Shown piece after piece: positions 53,157-61,668 of a DNA stretch of 64,000 nt. Made by a program: the position numbers and the translations under genes. Below the pieces are notes generated by a model, which saw only the letters and a list, made by a program, of their open reading frames with translations, had not been told where the DNA came from and made no database searches. Source of the DNA: Methanoplanus endosymbiosus (GTDB lineage: Archaea > Halobacteriota > Methanomicrobia > Methanomicrobiales > Methanomicrobiaceae); contig NZ_CP096115.1 of assembly GCF_024662215.1 (NCBI RefSeq), positions 1,798,001 to 1,862,000 of the forward strand. Reading direction: 5' to 3'. Positions within the stretch are counted from its first letter, which is position 1. The number at the start of each line of letters is the position of its first letter.

Positions 53157-54368
53157 ATGGAATTTTTAAGAGAGAGAAAGGTTCATTTTGAGACCTATGG
53201 CTGCACCTTCAATTATGCTGATACAGGAAAACTAATGGATATAGCCCTTTCCCAGGGTTGTACAGTTGTCCCTGCAGATGAGGCTGAGACTGTTGTTATC
53301 AACACCTGTACGGTCGTCGCCCAGACCGAGAGGGCAATGATTAGAGCAATTCAGGACTACAGCGATCGTGAAGTTATTGTAACGGGGTGTATGCCGGTTG
53401 TTCAGTCAGAACTGCTGAGAAGTGTCAGGCCTGACCTCAGGATCATTCTTCCGGAGGAGATTTACAGGCATTCTGACAGGATAGGTCATTCTGTTGACGG
53501 TGGTGTCGGTATTGTACAGATGGGGACGGGCTGCCTTGGCTGCTGTACGTACTGTATTACCAGGTCTGCCCGTGGAGAACTTAACAGCAATTCAGTTGCT
53601 GATATTGTCTCTGAAACTGAGAAGCTGGTATCTGAGGGTGTTCATGAAATTCAGCTTACCGGTCAGGATGTAAGTGCCTATGGTTATGACTGTGGTGTAA
53701 ATCTCGGCATTCTCTTAAAAGCCATGGCAGAAGTAGAGGGTGATTTTGAGATCCGGGTTGGGATGATGAATCCTAAGACTATTCTGCCATATCTGGATGA
53801 GATAACTGACGGGTTTCTCTCTCCCAAAGTGTTTAAATTTGTTCATATACCTGTCCAGTCAGGTTCTGATAAAGTCCTCTATGATATGAAGAGGGGTTAT
53901 ACTTCAGCAGATTTTGAGAGGATTGTGGCAGAGTTCCGGAAGAAAATTCCGGATATCCGGGTTTCAACCGATCTGATAGTCGGATTCCCGGGTGAAACCG
54001 ATGAGGACTTTAAAGAGACCCTTGAGATGGTTAAGAGGGTCTGCCCGACCAAGGTCAATATCACAAGATTTTCAGTGCGTGAAAATACTCCGGCAGCAGA
54101 ATATAAGGATATGCCGGACTGGATGAAAAAGGAGAGATCAAGGGCGCTTACTGTTGCAGTGCATGAGATTTACAACCGGAATAATGAGTCTTTGATCGGA
54201 AAGGTAATTCCTGTATCTGTTACTGAGAAGAAGAAGGCCGGTACGGTCATCGCCCGTGACAGATCATACAATAATATTGTTGTTATGGGAGACCATAACA
54301 TCGGTGAGTCCTTTGATGCAGAGATCACCGGGCACAGAACCCATTATCTGATCGGTGAGAAGATCTGA
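53157..54368 (+). CDS. tRNA t6A37 methylthiotransferase (MtaB/CDKAL1-like)
   Basis: A 403-residue radical-SAM enzyme that adds a methylthio group to t6A37 of tRNA. The N-terminal UPF0004 domain has its three Cys (ETYGCTFNYAD, INTCTVV, VTGCMPV). The radical-SAM cluster is GCLGCCTYCITRSARGE (CxxxCxxC), followed by QLTGQDVSAYGYD and HIPVQSGSDKVLYDMKRGY. A C-terminal TRAM domain is present (LIGKVIPVSVTEKKKAGTVI to AEITGHRTHYLIG). Length fits archaeal members. Start ATG 53157 is close to a TATA-like region, so the transcript may be nearly leaderless. Confidence 0.94.
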   Translation: MEFLRERKVHFETYGCTFNYADTGKLMDIALSQGCTVVPADEAETVVINTCTVVAQTERAMIRAIQDYSDREVIVTGCMPVVQSELLRSVRPDLRIILPEEIYRHSDRIGHSVDGGVGIVQMGTGCLGCCTYCITRSARGELNSNSVADIVSETEKLVSEGVHEIQLTGQDVSAYGYDCGVNLGILLKAMAEVEGDFEIRVGMMNPKTILPYLDEITDGFLSPKVFKFVHIPVQSGSDKVLYDMKRGYTSADFERIVAEFRKKIPDIRVSTDLIVGFPGETDEDFKETLEMVKRVCPTKVNITRFSVRENTPAAEYKDMPDWMKKERSRALTVAVHEIYNRNNESLIGKVIPVSVTEKKKAGTVIARDRSYNNIVVMGDHNIGESFDAEITGHRTHYLIGEKI

Positions 54369-54428
54369 TCTGCGGGTTACTGCCGGTTTATATATTCTTT
54401 TTTTTATGAGTCTTTTATTCTTTTTCTG

Positions 54429-54929
54429 TCAGTCTCCAAACATATTGAACATCGGTTTTGTAGGGTCATACTCCTCATCCATCCCGAATATGAGCTTATG
54501 GGTCCCTGTAAATTCCTTCCCATCCTCACTTTTGTAGCTGAGGTATATATTTGCGCTTCTTTCGAGATTTTCTGCGCTGTAATCAAAGATCCCGTCAGGT
54601 TCGATATTTCCGGCTGAGAAACTTATGTTTTTCTTCTTTATCTCCCCTTTTACATCAAATGCAGGTTTGTTTCCGATATTTGTAAGGACAATCTTTCTTT
54701 TGTCGTCTGATACATAAGGGATTATAATTGGCCTTTCTCCTACTTTTTTTCCGGAGTCACTGATTACAAAGGCCATTATTATTGTTCCGGTAATTATGAC
54801 CCCAAAACCTATGAAGAGCGGGTTTATTATACCAAGGAATGCTGTTGCCGCAATACATATTCCTGTAACGGCAATCCTGAACATATTCATTAAAAGGTAA
54901 TTGGACGGAAGATATATTTCAGTTTCCAT
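54429..54929 (-). CDS. Membrane-anchored protein of unknown function
   Basis: A 166-residue protein not recognised. A helical hairpin near the N-terminus (MFRIAVTGICIAATAFLGII; IGFGVIITGTIIMAFVISD, about 16-57) is followed by a beta-rich domain (KIVLTNIGNKPAFDVKGEIK; ANIYLSYKSEDGKEFTGTHK), reminiscent of an immunoglobulin-like or CARDB-type fold. There is no Cys or catalytic motif. It ends with DPTKPMFNMFGD. It is convergent with mtaB and divergent from the next gene. Confidence 0.7.
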   Translation of the reverse strand: METEIYLPSNYLLMNMFRIAVTGICIAATAFLGIINPLFIGFGVIITGTIIMAFVISDSGKKVGERPIIIPYVSDDKRKIVLTNIGNKPAFDVKGEIKKKNISFSAGNIEPDGIFDYSAENLERSANIYLSYKSEDGKEFTGTHKLIFGMDEEYDPTKPMFNMFGD

Positions 54930-55046
54930 GTGTTTGCAGCATGGGGCTGCTCAATATGATACATAGATCTGATTTTTTATGCCACATACAGATTATACAC
55001 ATCAAAGAAAGAGTGTTTTTTACTATTCCGGTCAATTCTTTGATCA

Positions 55047-55592
55047 ATGGATATAATTGAGGAAGGTTTTGACTGCATTGTCAGTAAATTAAAGGAAGCA
55101 AAGAAGGATGAGAGTGAACTGGCCGGGAAAATAAAGGATAATGAGGTTCTTCTTCTTGCGCGTATGGGTGAGAAGGCAGCGCAGCTTGTGGAAAGTTACG
55201 GGCTTAATATGCTTCTTCGTGCAAAAAACGATGGCAAGGGAGAACTTTATGACACCATCTATTACGACAATAAGATGTTCATCCTTGCAAAGAGCGATCC
55301 CCTGCCTTTCAGGCCGGACAATTCTTCTATGCCTGTCTCAGATCAGTTCTGCGTCCTTGATTCGGAGGGGAAGTTCTTTGAGATCTATTATTCTACCCAT
55401 GAATACATGACCGATTCATACGCTGAAGAGATGACTCCTGAAAAAGCTGTTGATATTTACGGATATGAGATCACTTTTATGCTCTATAAGGCATTTCAGC
55501 AGTACCTCAAAGAAGAGCAGGATCTTGTGCATTCACTTGAGAAGACGATTGCATTTGTCTTTAAGGAAGATTCAGTAGAGAATCCAGCCTGA
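55047..55592 (+). CDS. Conserved-looking hypothetical protein
   Basis: A 181-residue acidic, soluble protein I cannot assign. The N-terminus is helical and charged (EEGFDCIVSKLKEAKKDESE), the middle alternates strands (DNKMFILAKSDPLPFRPDNS; FCVLDSEGKFFEIYYSTHEY), and the C-terminus is helical (ITFMLYKAFQQYLKEEQDLV). No membrane or signal segment. Codon use and base composition match its neighbours, so it appears to be a real gene. A tRNA gene follows on the opposite strand. Confidence 0.72.
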   Translation: MDIIEEGFDCIVSKLKEAKKDESELAGKIKDNEVLLLARMGEKAAQLVESYGLNMLLRAKNDGKGELYDTIYYDNKMFILAKSDPLPFRPDNSSMPVSDQFCVLDSEGKFFEIYYSTHEYMTDSYAEEMTPEKAVDIYGYEITFMLYKAFQQYLKEEQDLVHSLEKTIAFVFKEDSVENPA

Positions 55593-55856
55593 AAATCCCT
55601 TTTTTTACTAACACAGGCTGTACTGTCCTGCTACAGTGAGGAAATATTTACTGATCCTGAACTGAGAAGGGATGATTAAGAAATGTGCGCCGATGGTGGC
55701 AGATCGTTTCTCCGTGCCGGAAGATTGGGCAGGCATTCACGGCTGAGATTTTTATCCGGACTTAAACGCCGGACTGACCGAAAATATCAGATTATCATTT
55801 TTCAGGTGACTTTACAGTTTAAACTGATGAATAAGTAAAAATCACAAAAAGTGTAG

Positions 55857-55929
55857 TGGGCCCGGTGCGACTCGAACGCACGACCTCCCGGTTATCAGCC
55901 GGGTGCACCACCGACTATGCTACGGGCCC
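55857..55929 (-). tRNA. tRNA-Ile (anticodon GAT)
   Basis: On the minus strand a 73-base cloverleaf can be drawn: acceptor GGGCCCG/CGGGCCC with discriminator A, a D arm closed by GCA/TGC, anticodon stem CCCGG/CCGGG around loop CTGATAA (anticodon GAT), variable loop AGGTC, and T arm GTGCG/CGCAC with loop TTCGAGT. CCA is not encoded. There is no intron. A TATA-like AAAGATATAAC (minus strand, near 55965-55976) lies about 40 bases upstream of the 5' end. This tRNA decodes AUU/AUC and is a t6A37 substrate. Region 55593-55856 holds no other gene. Confidence 0.96.
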
Positions 55930-56313
55930 TGATTGCTGTTGCCTAGATACATTGGATCGGGTTGTTGTTATATCTTTTGATTTTGATCTGACATCTCCGG
56001 GTGTCATCAGGAGATTATATTCCCCCTGTTTCCTTTAGGAAATTCTGATGAATTTCAGACCGGAATTACAGTATTTATCTGTTAATAATTCCTCATTTTG
56101 GCCTGTATTATTGTCTGTAATCTTAAATGGGCGGATAATCTGGCGTATATACTCTGTCATCGGCCGGGTAATTCCTCCCGGGTTTTTGGTATATTCTGCT
56201 GCCTTTAATATATAATTCCATCAAACAGTTCTGGAGAATATTCCTGAAAATAATCCGGCGGGGATGCAGGAGCGCCATAATTTTTCCGGAAAGTAAACAG
56301 GGATCTGATTAAT
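55930..56313. other. Intergenic region between tRNA-Ile and sbcD
   Basis: These 384 bp hold no gene. They contain the tRNA promoter on the minus strand and, on the plus strand, TTTAATATATAATTCC (about 56204-56219), a TATA-like site about 95 bases before sbcD. CCGGGTAATTCCTCCCGGG (near 56164) forms a short hairpin. Confidence 0.45.
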
Positions 56314-57543
56314 ATGAGAATACTTCACACATCCGACTGGCATATTGGCCATAATCTCTATGGCAAAAGCAGATATGAGGAATTTGAAGCCTTTTTTGAC
56401 TGGCTTATCGACTGTATAGATAGGGAGCGCATTGAAGCCCTCATAGTTTCGGGGGATATATTTGATACCACAAATCCATCCAACCGCTCACTTGAGATAT
56501 ATTACAGATTTTTATGGAGATTGTCTGAGACAGACTGCCGGTATGCAATAATTACCGGGGGCAATCATGACTCCCCCTCTCTTCTGAACGCGCCAAAGGA
56601 GATACTCAGATGTATGGATCTGCATATCTTCGGGGCAGTGACAGATGAAATTTCTGATCATATAGTTGTCCTGAACAACGCAGAGGGTAATCCCGGTGCA
56701 GTTGTCTGTGCAGTGCCATATCTCAGGGACAGGGATATAAGACGGTATAAACCCGGACAGGATGCCGAAGAGAAGGGCCTTGAACTGATAGCTGCAATTG
56801 GTGAATTTTACAGAAGGATAGCAGATGAGGCAGAAAAAACCGTTGAAAAATCCGGTTATGACCTGCCGGTGATCGCAACCGGACATCTCTTCGCTGCCGG
56901 AGGAATGACCACTGAGGGGGATGGCGTGCGGGACATCTATGTGGGAAAGCTGTCAGCCTTCAGCCCGTCAGGTTTTCCGGATACCTTTGATTATGTGGCG
57001 CTTGGCCATCTGCATATGCCGCAGAAGTCAGGAAAAGAGCATATCAGGTACAGCGGCGCTCCTCTGCCGATTGGATTCTGTGAGGCAAAGAGAAGGAAGT
57101 CTGTAGTGGTTGCTGATTTTTCATCCGGAAAAACACCAGTTATTGAGGAGATAACCGTGCCCTGCTTTATGCCGCTGTATTCCCTTCAGGGTGACAGTGC
57201 TGAGATTACTGATAAGCTCAGAGATCTCATATTTGCTGCTGAAAAATGCTGTGTTGAGATAATTTATGTGGGCAGGGCATCAGCAGTTGAGGTGAACAGG
57301 CGCTTTACTGATATGGTGAAGGATACGCCTGTAGATATACTCCGGATTAAGAATCTGCAGATTGCAAGGGACTCTGAGGCCTCATGTGATTCCTGCATAA
57401 CTCTTGAGGATCTCGATGAAAATGAGGTCTTCAGGCGCTGTCTTGCAGTAAATGACGTTTCTGAGGAGGATTATGGAGAACTTCTCAGTGCATATGGTGA
57501 AATTCTTGCCGAGATTCATGAAGGGGACCATAATGCAGAGTAG
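56314..57543 (+). CDS. sbcD: Exonuclease SbcD (Mre11-like nuclease)
   Basis: A 409-residue metallophosphoesterase, the nuclease subunit of SbcCD. Metal-ligand motifs are in order: LHTSDWHIGH (D8, H10), SGDIFDTTNPSNRS, TGGNHDSPS, ATGHLFAAG and LGHLHMPQ. ISGxP-type YSGAPLPIGFCEAK then follows, as in bacterial SbcD. The C-terminal cap domain (about 290-409) is divergent. The complex opens hairpins and blocked DNA ends. sbcC begins 9 bases after its stop. Length is typical for bacterial SbcD, unlike archaeal Mre11 paired with HerA-NurA, neither of which is present. Confidence 0.93.
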   Translation: MRILHTSDWHIGHNLYGKSRYEEFEAFFDWLIDCIDRERIEALIVSGDIFDTTNPSNRSLEIYYRFLWRLSETDCRYAIITGGNHDSPSLLNAPKEILRCMDLHIFGAVTDEISDHIVVLNNAEGNPGAVVCAVPYLRDRDIRRYKPGQDAEEKGLELIAAIGEFYRRIADEAEKTVEKSGYDLPVIATGHLFAAGGMTTEGDGVRDIYVGKLSAFSPSGFPDTFDYVALGHLHMPQKSGKEHIRYSGAPLPIGFCEAKRRKSVVVADFSSGKTPVIEEITVPCFMPLYSLQGDSAEITDKLRDLIFAAEKCCVEIIYVGRASAVEVNRRFTDMVKDTPVDILRIKNLQIARDSEASCDSCITLEDLDENEVFRRCLAVNDVSEEDYGELLSAYGEILAEIHEGDHNAE

Positions 57544-57552
57544 GTGGCTGAT

Positions 57553-60500
57553 ATGAAAATTCTGAAGTTACGTTTTAAAAACCTCAATTCTCTCTACGGA
57601 AAGTGGGAGATCGACTTTACAGTGCCTGAATATGAGTCAGGCGGAATATTTGCAATAACCGGCCCGACAGGTTCGGGCAAGACAACCATACTCGATGCCC
57701 TCTCCCTTGCCCTCTATGGTGAGACTCCCCGGCTTGGAAAGATCTCACAGTCCACAAATGAGGTGATGTCGAGGCTCTCATCCGACTGCTTTGCCGAGGT
57801 GGAATTTGAATCTGCCAAAGGGTGCTTCTGCTGTAATTTTTCCCAGAGAAAATCCGGCAATAATCCCGGTGGAAAACTCCAGGGGCCTAAGCATGAGATA
57901 TCTGATCTGAAATCCGGAAAGATAATCGAGGATAAAAAATCGAAGGTGCCTGGTGTTGTCGAAGAGATGACCGGCATGGATTATGACCGCTTCAAGCGCT
58001 CAATTATGCTTGCACAGGGTGACTTTGCGGTCTTTTTAAATTCACGTCCGGCAGATCGTGCACCCGTTCTTGAGCAGATCACCGGGACTGAGATCTACAC
58101 CGAAATTTCGGTAAAGGTGCATGAGAGAAAGAAATATGAGCAGAATATCCTTGACGGTATGCAGGAGTCACTCAGGGCCATAAACATCATCTCTGATGAG
58201 GAGGAGTCGGACCTGAAGGAGAGGTTTAATTCACTGAATCAGGAAGGTTCACTTGTCAAAGCGAAGCTTGATGAGACTGACAGGTTTATCCGGTGGGTTG
58301 AGGATATCTCAAATATTGAGGCTGAGATCTGCCGCCTGAATGAGGAGCAGGAGGAGGTAGCAGTTCTGAGGGATAATTCAGCAGATGATCTTGAAAGGCT
58401 TACACTCTTTAAAAAAGCCTCGGAATTTAAAAATATATATGAAAATCTCCGGCAGAAGAGGGCAAAACAGTCTGAGGAGAGTGTGACCTTTGATGATTTA
58501 AATGCTGTATTTCCGGAGCTGAAGGATAAATATGATCTCTCTCTCTCTGAGTATGAGACAGCACTTACAGAGAGGTATTCTGCTTCAAAAAATCTTGATG
58601 ACAGCCTTGAAGTCATCAAAAAAGCCAGAAAATCTGATATAATTATTGATGGCTGCCTGAAGAATATATCCTCTGCCATAAAGAGCCTTGAGGAGCTGAA
58701 GGTGAAAGAGGAGGTATATAAAGCAAAGATCTCACGAATATCAGAGAATATCTCATTTCTGGAGTCTGAAGCGGAGAGACTGTCACAATACCTCTCTGAA
58801 AATGAGGGGCTTAAAACCCTCAGGGGAAATATGGCTCTCACAGAGGAGAAGGCAAAGAAGTACACTGCATGCCTCAGGGAGGAGTCCGGACTGGCTCTTA
58901 AGCTTAAAAAATCCCAGAAAGATATTGCTGAAAAGAAGAAGCAGATCTCCGGCAGGCAAAAAGAGCTTTCAGATATAAACGTCAGGCTTTCGGAATGCAG
59001 GGCTGAAAATGAGAAAATATCGGAAGAGATACAGAGTCTTCTTGCCGGCAGAAAGATCAGTGGTTTTTATGAGCTTGACAGGGAGTACTCCGGATTGTCA
59101 TCACATCTTAAAGAAGCCCTCCGGTATGCTGACGAAGCAGAAAATGCTGCCAATAAGCTCTCTTCTATTGCAGAAGATAGTGAAAGGGACAGTGCAGAGC
59201 TGATAACACTCAAAGATAAGTATTCTCTTCTCTCAGGCAGGAAGAATGAAAAATCTGAATATATCAGGGTGCTGGAGGAGAATTATGCACTTGCATCAAA
59301 GATTAAAAGCCTTGATGATGAGAGAAAGAAGCTCGTTTCAGGAAGACCATGTCCGCTCTGCGGCTCTTCGAAACATCCGTATGCAGCAGAAATTCCTGAA
59401 TCTGACGGGACGAAGTCTAAGATTGAGGCTGAAAAACTGCTTCTTGAGGAGATTTCCTCTCAGATTTCCGGAACTTTCTCTGATATAGCTGTTCTTGAAT
59501 CTAAGATTAAAGGGGATAAGAAGAGATCTGAAGAGCTGTTATCCGGAATAACGGAGCTTAAAGAGGGCCTTGCAGAGTGTCTGCAAAATGCCGGCATGAA
59601 CCCTGAAGAGACTGGCAGGGATGAGATCCGGAAGAAGGCCCTCTGCTGTGAAGATAAACTTGCAGAGATCCGGCTTGTTATCAGGGATTATGAACCTCTG
59701 CATAATAAACTCGGTGAGGCTGAAAAGATGCTCTCCGGACTTTTGGATAGGTCAGCGGCTGCTGAGGGTGAGATTAGGGAAGCAGAATATCTCCTTAAGG
59801 AGGGTGAATCTGCGGAAGAGAAGATCTCCGGAGATCTCATACAGATGAGGGGTGAGTCTGAGAGCCTTGCGGGTGTGCTTGAGAATGAATATCGTACATA
59901 TGCTCCCGGAGAGAGTATGCCGGAGAAGAGAAGTGAAATCCCGGCTCTCTTAAAAGAGATTCTTCTGACATACAGTACAAAAGAGAAGGAGCATGAGGCT
60001 TCCGCGAAGAAGCTCTCCCACTGCCGTTCAGATCTCGATAAATTCTCGGCACTGCTCTCGGAGGCCGTAGGTAGGAGGCAGGAGAAGTCTGAAGAAGCCG
60101 GAAAGCTTGAATCGGAAGTGGAACTGCTGAAATCTGAGAGATTTGATCTTTTTGGGGATAAAAATCCCGATGAGGAGGAGATGAGGCTTAAATGTCTTGC
60201 AGAAGAGGCTGAAGCCCTCCTTATCAGGAAGCGTGAGGAGAAGGAGAATCTCTCTTCAGAAGTGATAAAGCTTGAGAGCAGAATTGAAGGCTTTGAGAAG
60301 ACAATTTCCGTCCTGAACTCTGAAATTGCGGATTTAAACGAGACCTTCCTCTCAACAATCCACAGTGCCGGTTTTGAGTCTGAGACCGCTTTTGAAGAGG
60401 CAATCATTCCGGAATCCGAAGCTGAAAGAATCTCGGCAGTGGAAGAGGAGATCAAAACCGGAGAGATGAGGGTTGCACATCTTCTCTCTGAAAAGTCCGG

Positions 60501-61221
60501 CATTCTTGCTGCTGAAAGGGAGAAATGCCTGACAGAGATGGGGGCAGATGAACTCCGTGAGGTTCATACAGCGCTTACTGAGAGGCAGAGGGATATCGAT
60601 CGCTCAACCGGAGAGGTATCAGTGAGGCTGAAGACGAATGATGAACAGAAAGGTTTCGCATCTGGAAAATTACAGGAGATTGAAGAGCATAAGAAGGTTC
60701 TTCTCCGGTGGGAGAAGCTCAATGAGCTTATCGGCTCACATAACGGGAGCAAATTCCAGAGGTTTGCGCAGGGGCTTACCTTTGAGATCCTCGTGGTTCA
60801 TGCGAACAATCAGCTCAGGAAGATGAGTGACCGGTACATACTTGTCAGAAGTGACTCAGACCCGCTTGAGCTCGGCATAATTGACAACTATCAGGCAGGA
60901 GAAGTCAGATCTACCAAAAACCTCTCCGGAGGGGAGAGTTTTATTGTCAGCCTCGCCCTTGCACTTGGCCTCTCTGATATGTCAGGGAGCAGGGTCAGGG
61001 TGGATTCTCTCTTCCTTGATGAGGGATTTGGGACACTTGATGAAAATTCCCTTGATATAGCCCTTGACACACTCTCAGGCCTTCAGCATGAAGGTAAGAC
61101 AATCGGTGTAATATCTCACGTTCCTGCTCTTAAGGAGAGAATTTCAACCAGAATCAGGGTGCAGAGAAAGAGCAGCGGGAGAAGTGTAATCAACGGGCCG
61201 GGATGCAGTGGGACGGCATAA
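57553..61221 (+). CDS. sbcC: Exonuclease SbcC (Rad50-like SMC ATPase)
   Basis: A 1222-residue SMC-type ATPase. Walker A is ITGPTGSGKTT (about 34-44), followed by LDALSLALYGETPRL. Long coiled coils run from about 190 to 1000 with a zinc hook CPLCGSSKHP near residue 600. The C-terminal half has the signature NLSGGESFIVSLALALGLSD and Walker B SLFLDEGFGTLDENSLD. The length and CPLCGS hook are of the bacterial SbcC kind; archaeal Rad50 is usually about 880-1000 residues. ATG 57553 (MKILKLRFKNLNSLYG) is preferred over GTG 57544. The charged coiled coil yields many false frames on the other strand. Confidence 0.93.
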   Translation: MKILKLRFKNLNSLYGKWEIDFTVPEYESGGIFAITGPTGSGKTTILDALSLALYGETPRLGKISQSTNEVMSRLSSDCFAEVEFESAKGCFCCNFSQRKSGNNPGGKLQGPKHEISDLKSGKIIEDKKSKVPGVVEEMTGMDYDRFKRSIMLAQGDFAVFLNSRPADRAPVLEQITGTEIYTEISVKVHERKKYEQNILDGMQESLRAINIISDEEESDLKERFNSLNQEGSLVKAKLDETDRFIRWVEDISNIEAEICRLNEEQEEVAVLRDNSADDLERLTLFKKASEFKNIYENLRQKRAKQSEESVTFDDLNAVFPELKDKYDLSLSEYETALTERYSASKNLDDSLEVIKKARKSDIIIDGCLKNISSAIKSLEELKVKEEVYKAKISRISENISFLESEAERLSQYLSENEGLKTLRGNMALTEEKAKKYTACLREESGLALKLKKSQKDIAEKKKQISGRQKELSDINVRLSECRAENEKISEEIQSLLAGRKISGFYELDREYSGLSSHLKEALRYADEAENAANKLSSIAEDSERDSAELITLKDKYSLLSGRKNEKSEYIRVLEENYALASKIKSLDDERKKLVSGRPCPLCGSSKHPYAAEIPESDGTKSKIEAEKLLLEEISSQISGTFSDIAVLESKIKGDKKRSEELLSGITELKEGLAECLQNAGMNPEETGRDEIRKKALCCEDKLAEIRLVIRDYEPLHNKLGEAEKMLSGLLDRSAAAEGEIREAEYLLKEGESAEEKISGDLIQMRGESESLAGVLENEYRTYAPGESMPEKRSEIPALLKEILLTYSTKEKEHEASAKKLSHCRSDLDKFSALLSEAVGRRQEKSEEAGKLESEVELLKSERFDLFGDKNPDEEEMRLKCLAEEAEALLIRKREEKENLSSEVIKLESRIEGFEKTISVLNSEIADLNETFLSTIHSAGFESETAFEEAIIPESEAERISAVEEEIKTGEMRVAHLLSEKSGILAAEREKCLTEMGADELREVHTALTERQRDIDRSTGEVSVRLKTNDEQKGFASGKLQEIEEHKKVLLRWEKLNELIGSHNGSKFQRFAQGLTFEILVVHANNQLRKMSDRYILVRSDSDPLELGIIDNYQAGEVRSTKNLSGGESFIVSLALALGLSDMSGSRVRVDSLFLDEGFGTLDENSLDIALDTLSGLQHEGKTIGVISHVPALKERISTRIRVQRKSSGRSVINGPGCSGTA

Positions 61222-61329
61222 CCCTCAGATTATTTTTTTATATGCTGAGTCCTGAAAATCTTCAAATCCGAGTCTGATCTCTCCGAGTCTGATCCCTCCG
61301 GGCTCTGACTATCAGACTTAACAGGCAGT

Positions 61330-61578
61330 TCATCCGGCATGCTCCCACAGAGGTATTCCGGCATATGAGATTTTTATGATGCGGTGATATGGTATTATTT
61401 TAATCCCTTTTTCTGTCTCAACTTCAAACCAGTCCCTGTCAGGTTTTCTGATATATTCTCCCTCTGCGATCGAGAGATCTCCGGGTGCGCCACGATCTCT
61501 GTAATATATGGTTGCTTTTTTCATGTCAAACTCCGGATCATGCCAGATCCGGAGAAGAAGGCTGTGGCTTGTTCGCAT
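61330..61578 (-). CDS. DUF504/UPF0248 family protein
   Basis: An 82-residue protein. LLLRIWHDPEFDMKKATIYY, the central RDRGAPGDL and IIPYHRIIKISYAGIPLWE match the small archaeal DUF504 (UPF0248) family, sometimes found next to RNA-processing genes. Function unknown. The start ATG 61578 includes the whole conserved block; an internal ATG at 61524 would cut it. The gene is convergent with sbcC and divergent from the acyl-CoA synthetase. Confidence 0.83.
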   Translation of the reverse strand: MRTSHSLLLRIWHDPEFDMKKATIYYRDRGAPGDLSIAEGEYIRKPDRDWFEVETEKGIKIIPYHRIIKISYAGIPLWEHAG

Positions 61579-61668
61579 AATGGTGATAGTGGCGCTGATT
61601 TTATTTCAGGTTTGCCGGGGTGAGGATCTGCCACAGTTAAAAATACCAGATGTGATCTAATCAATGAT

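Noticed and set aside
58239-60503. Long minus-strand frames of 208 and 271 codons inside sbcC
   Set aside because: Ser-rich shadows of the Glu/Lys-rich coiled-coil codons on the other strand.
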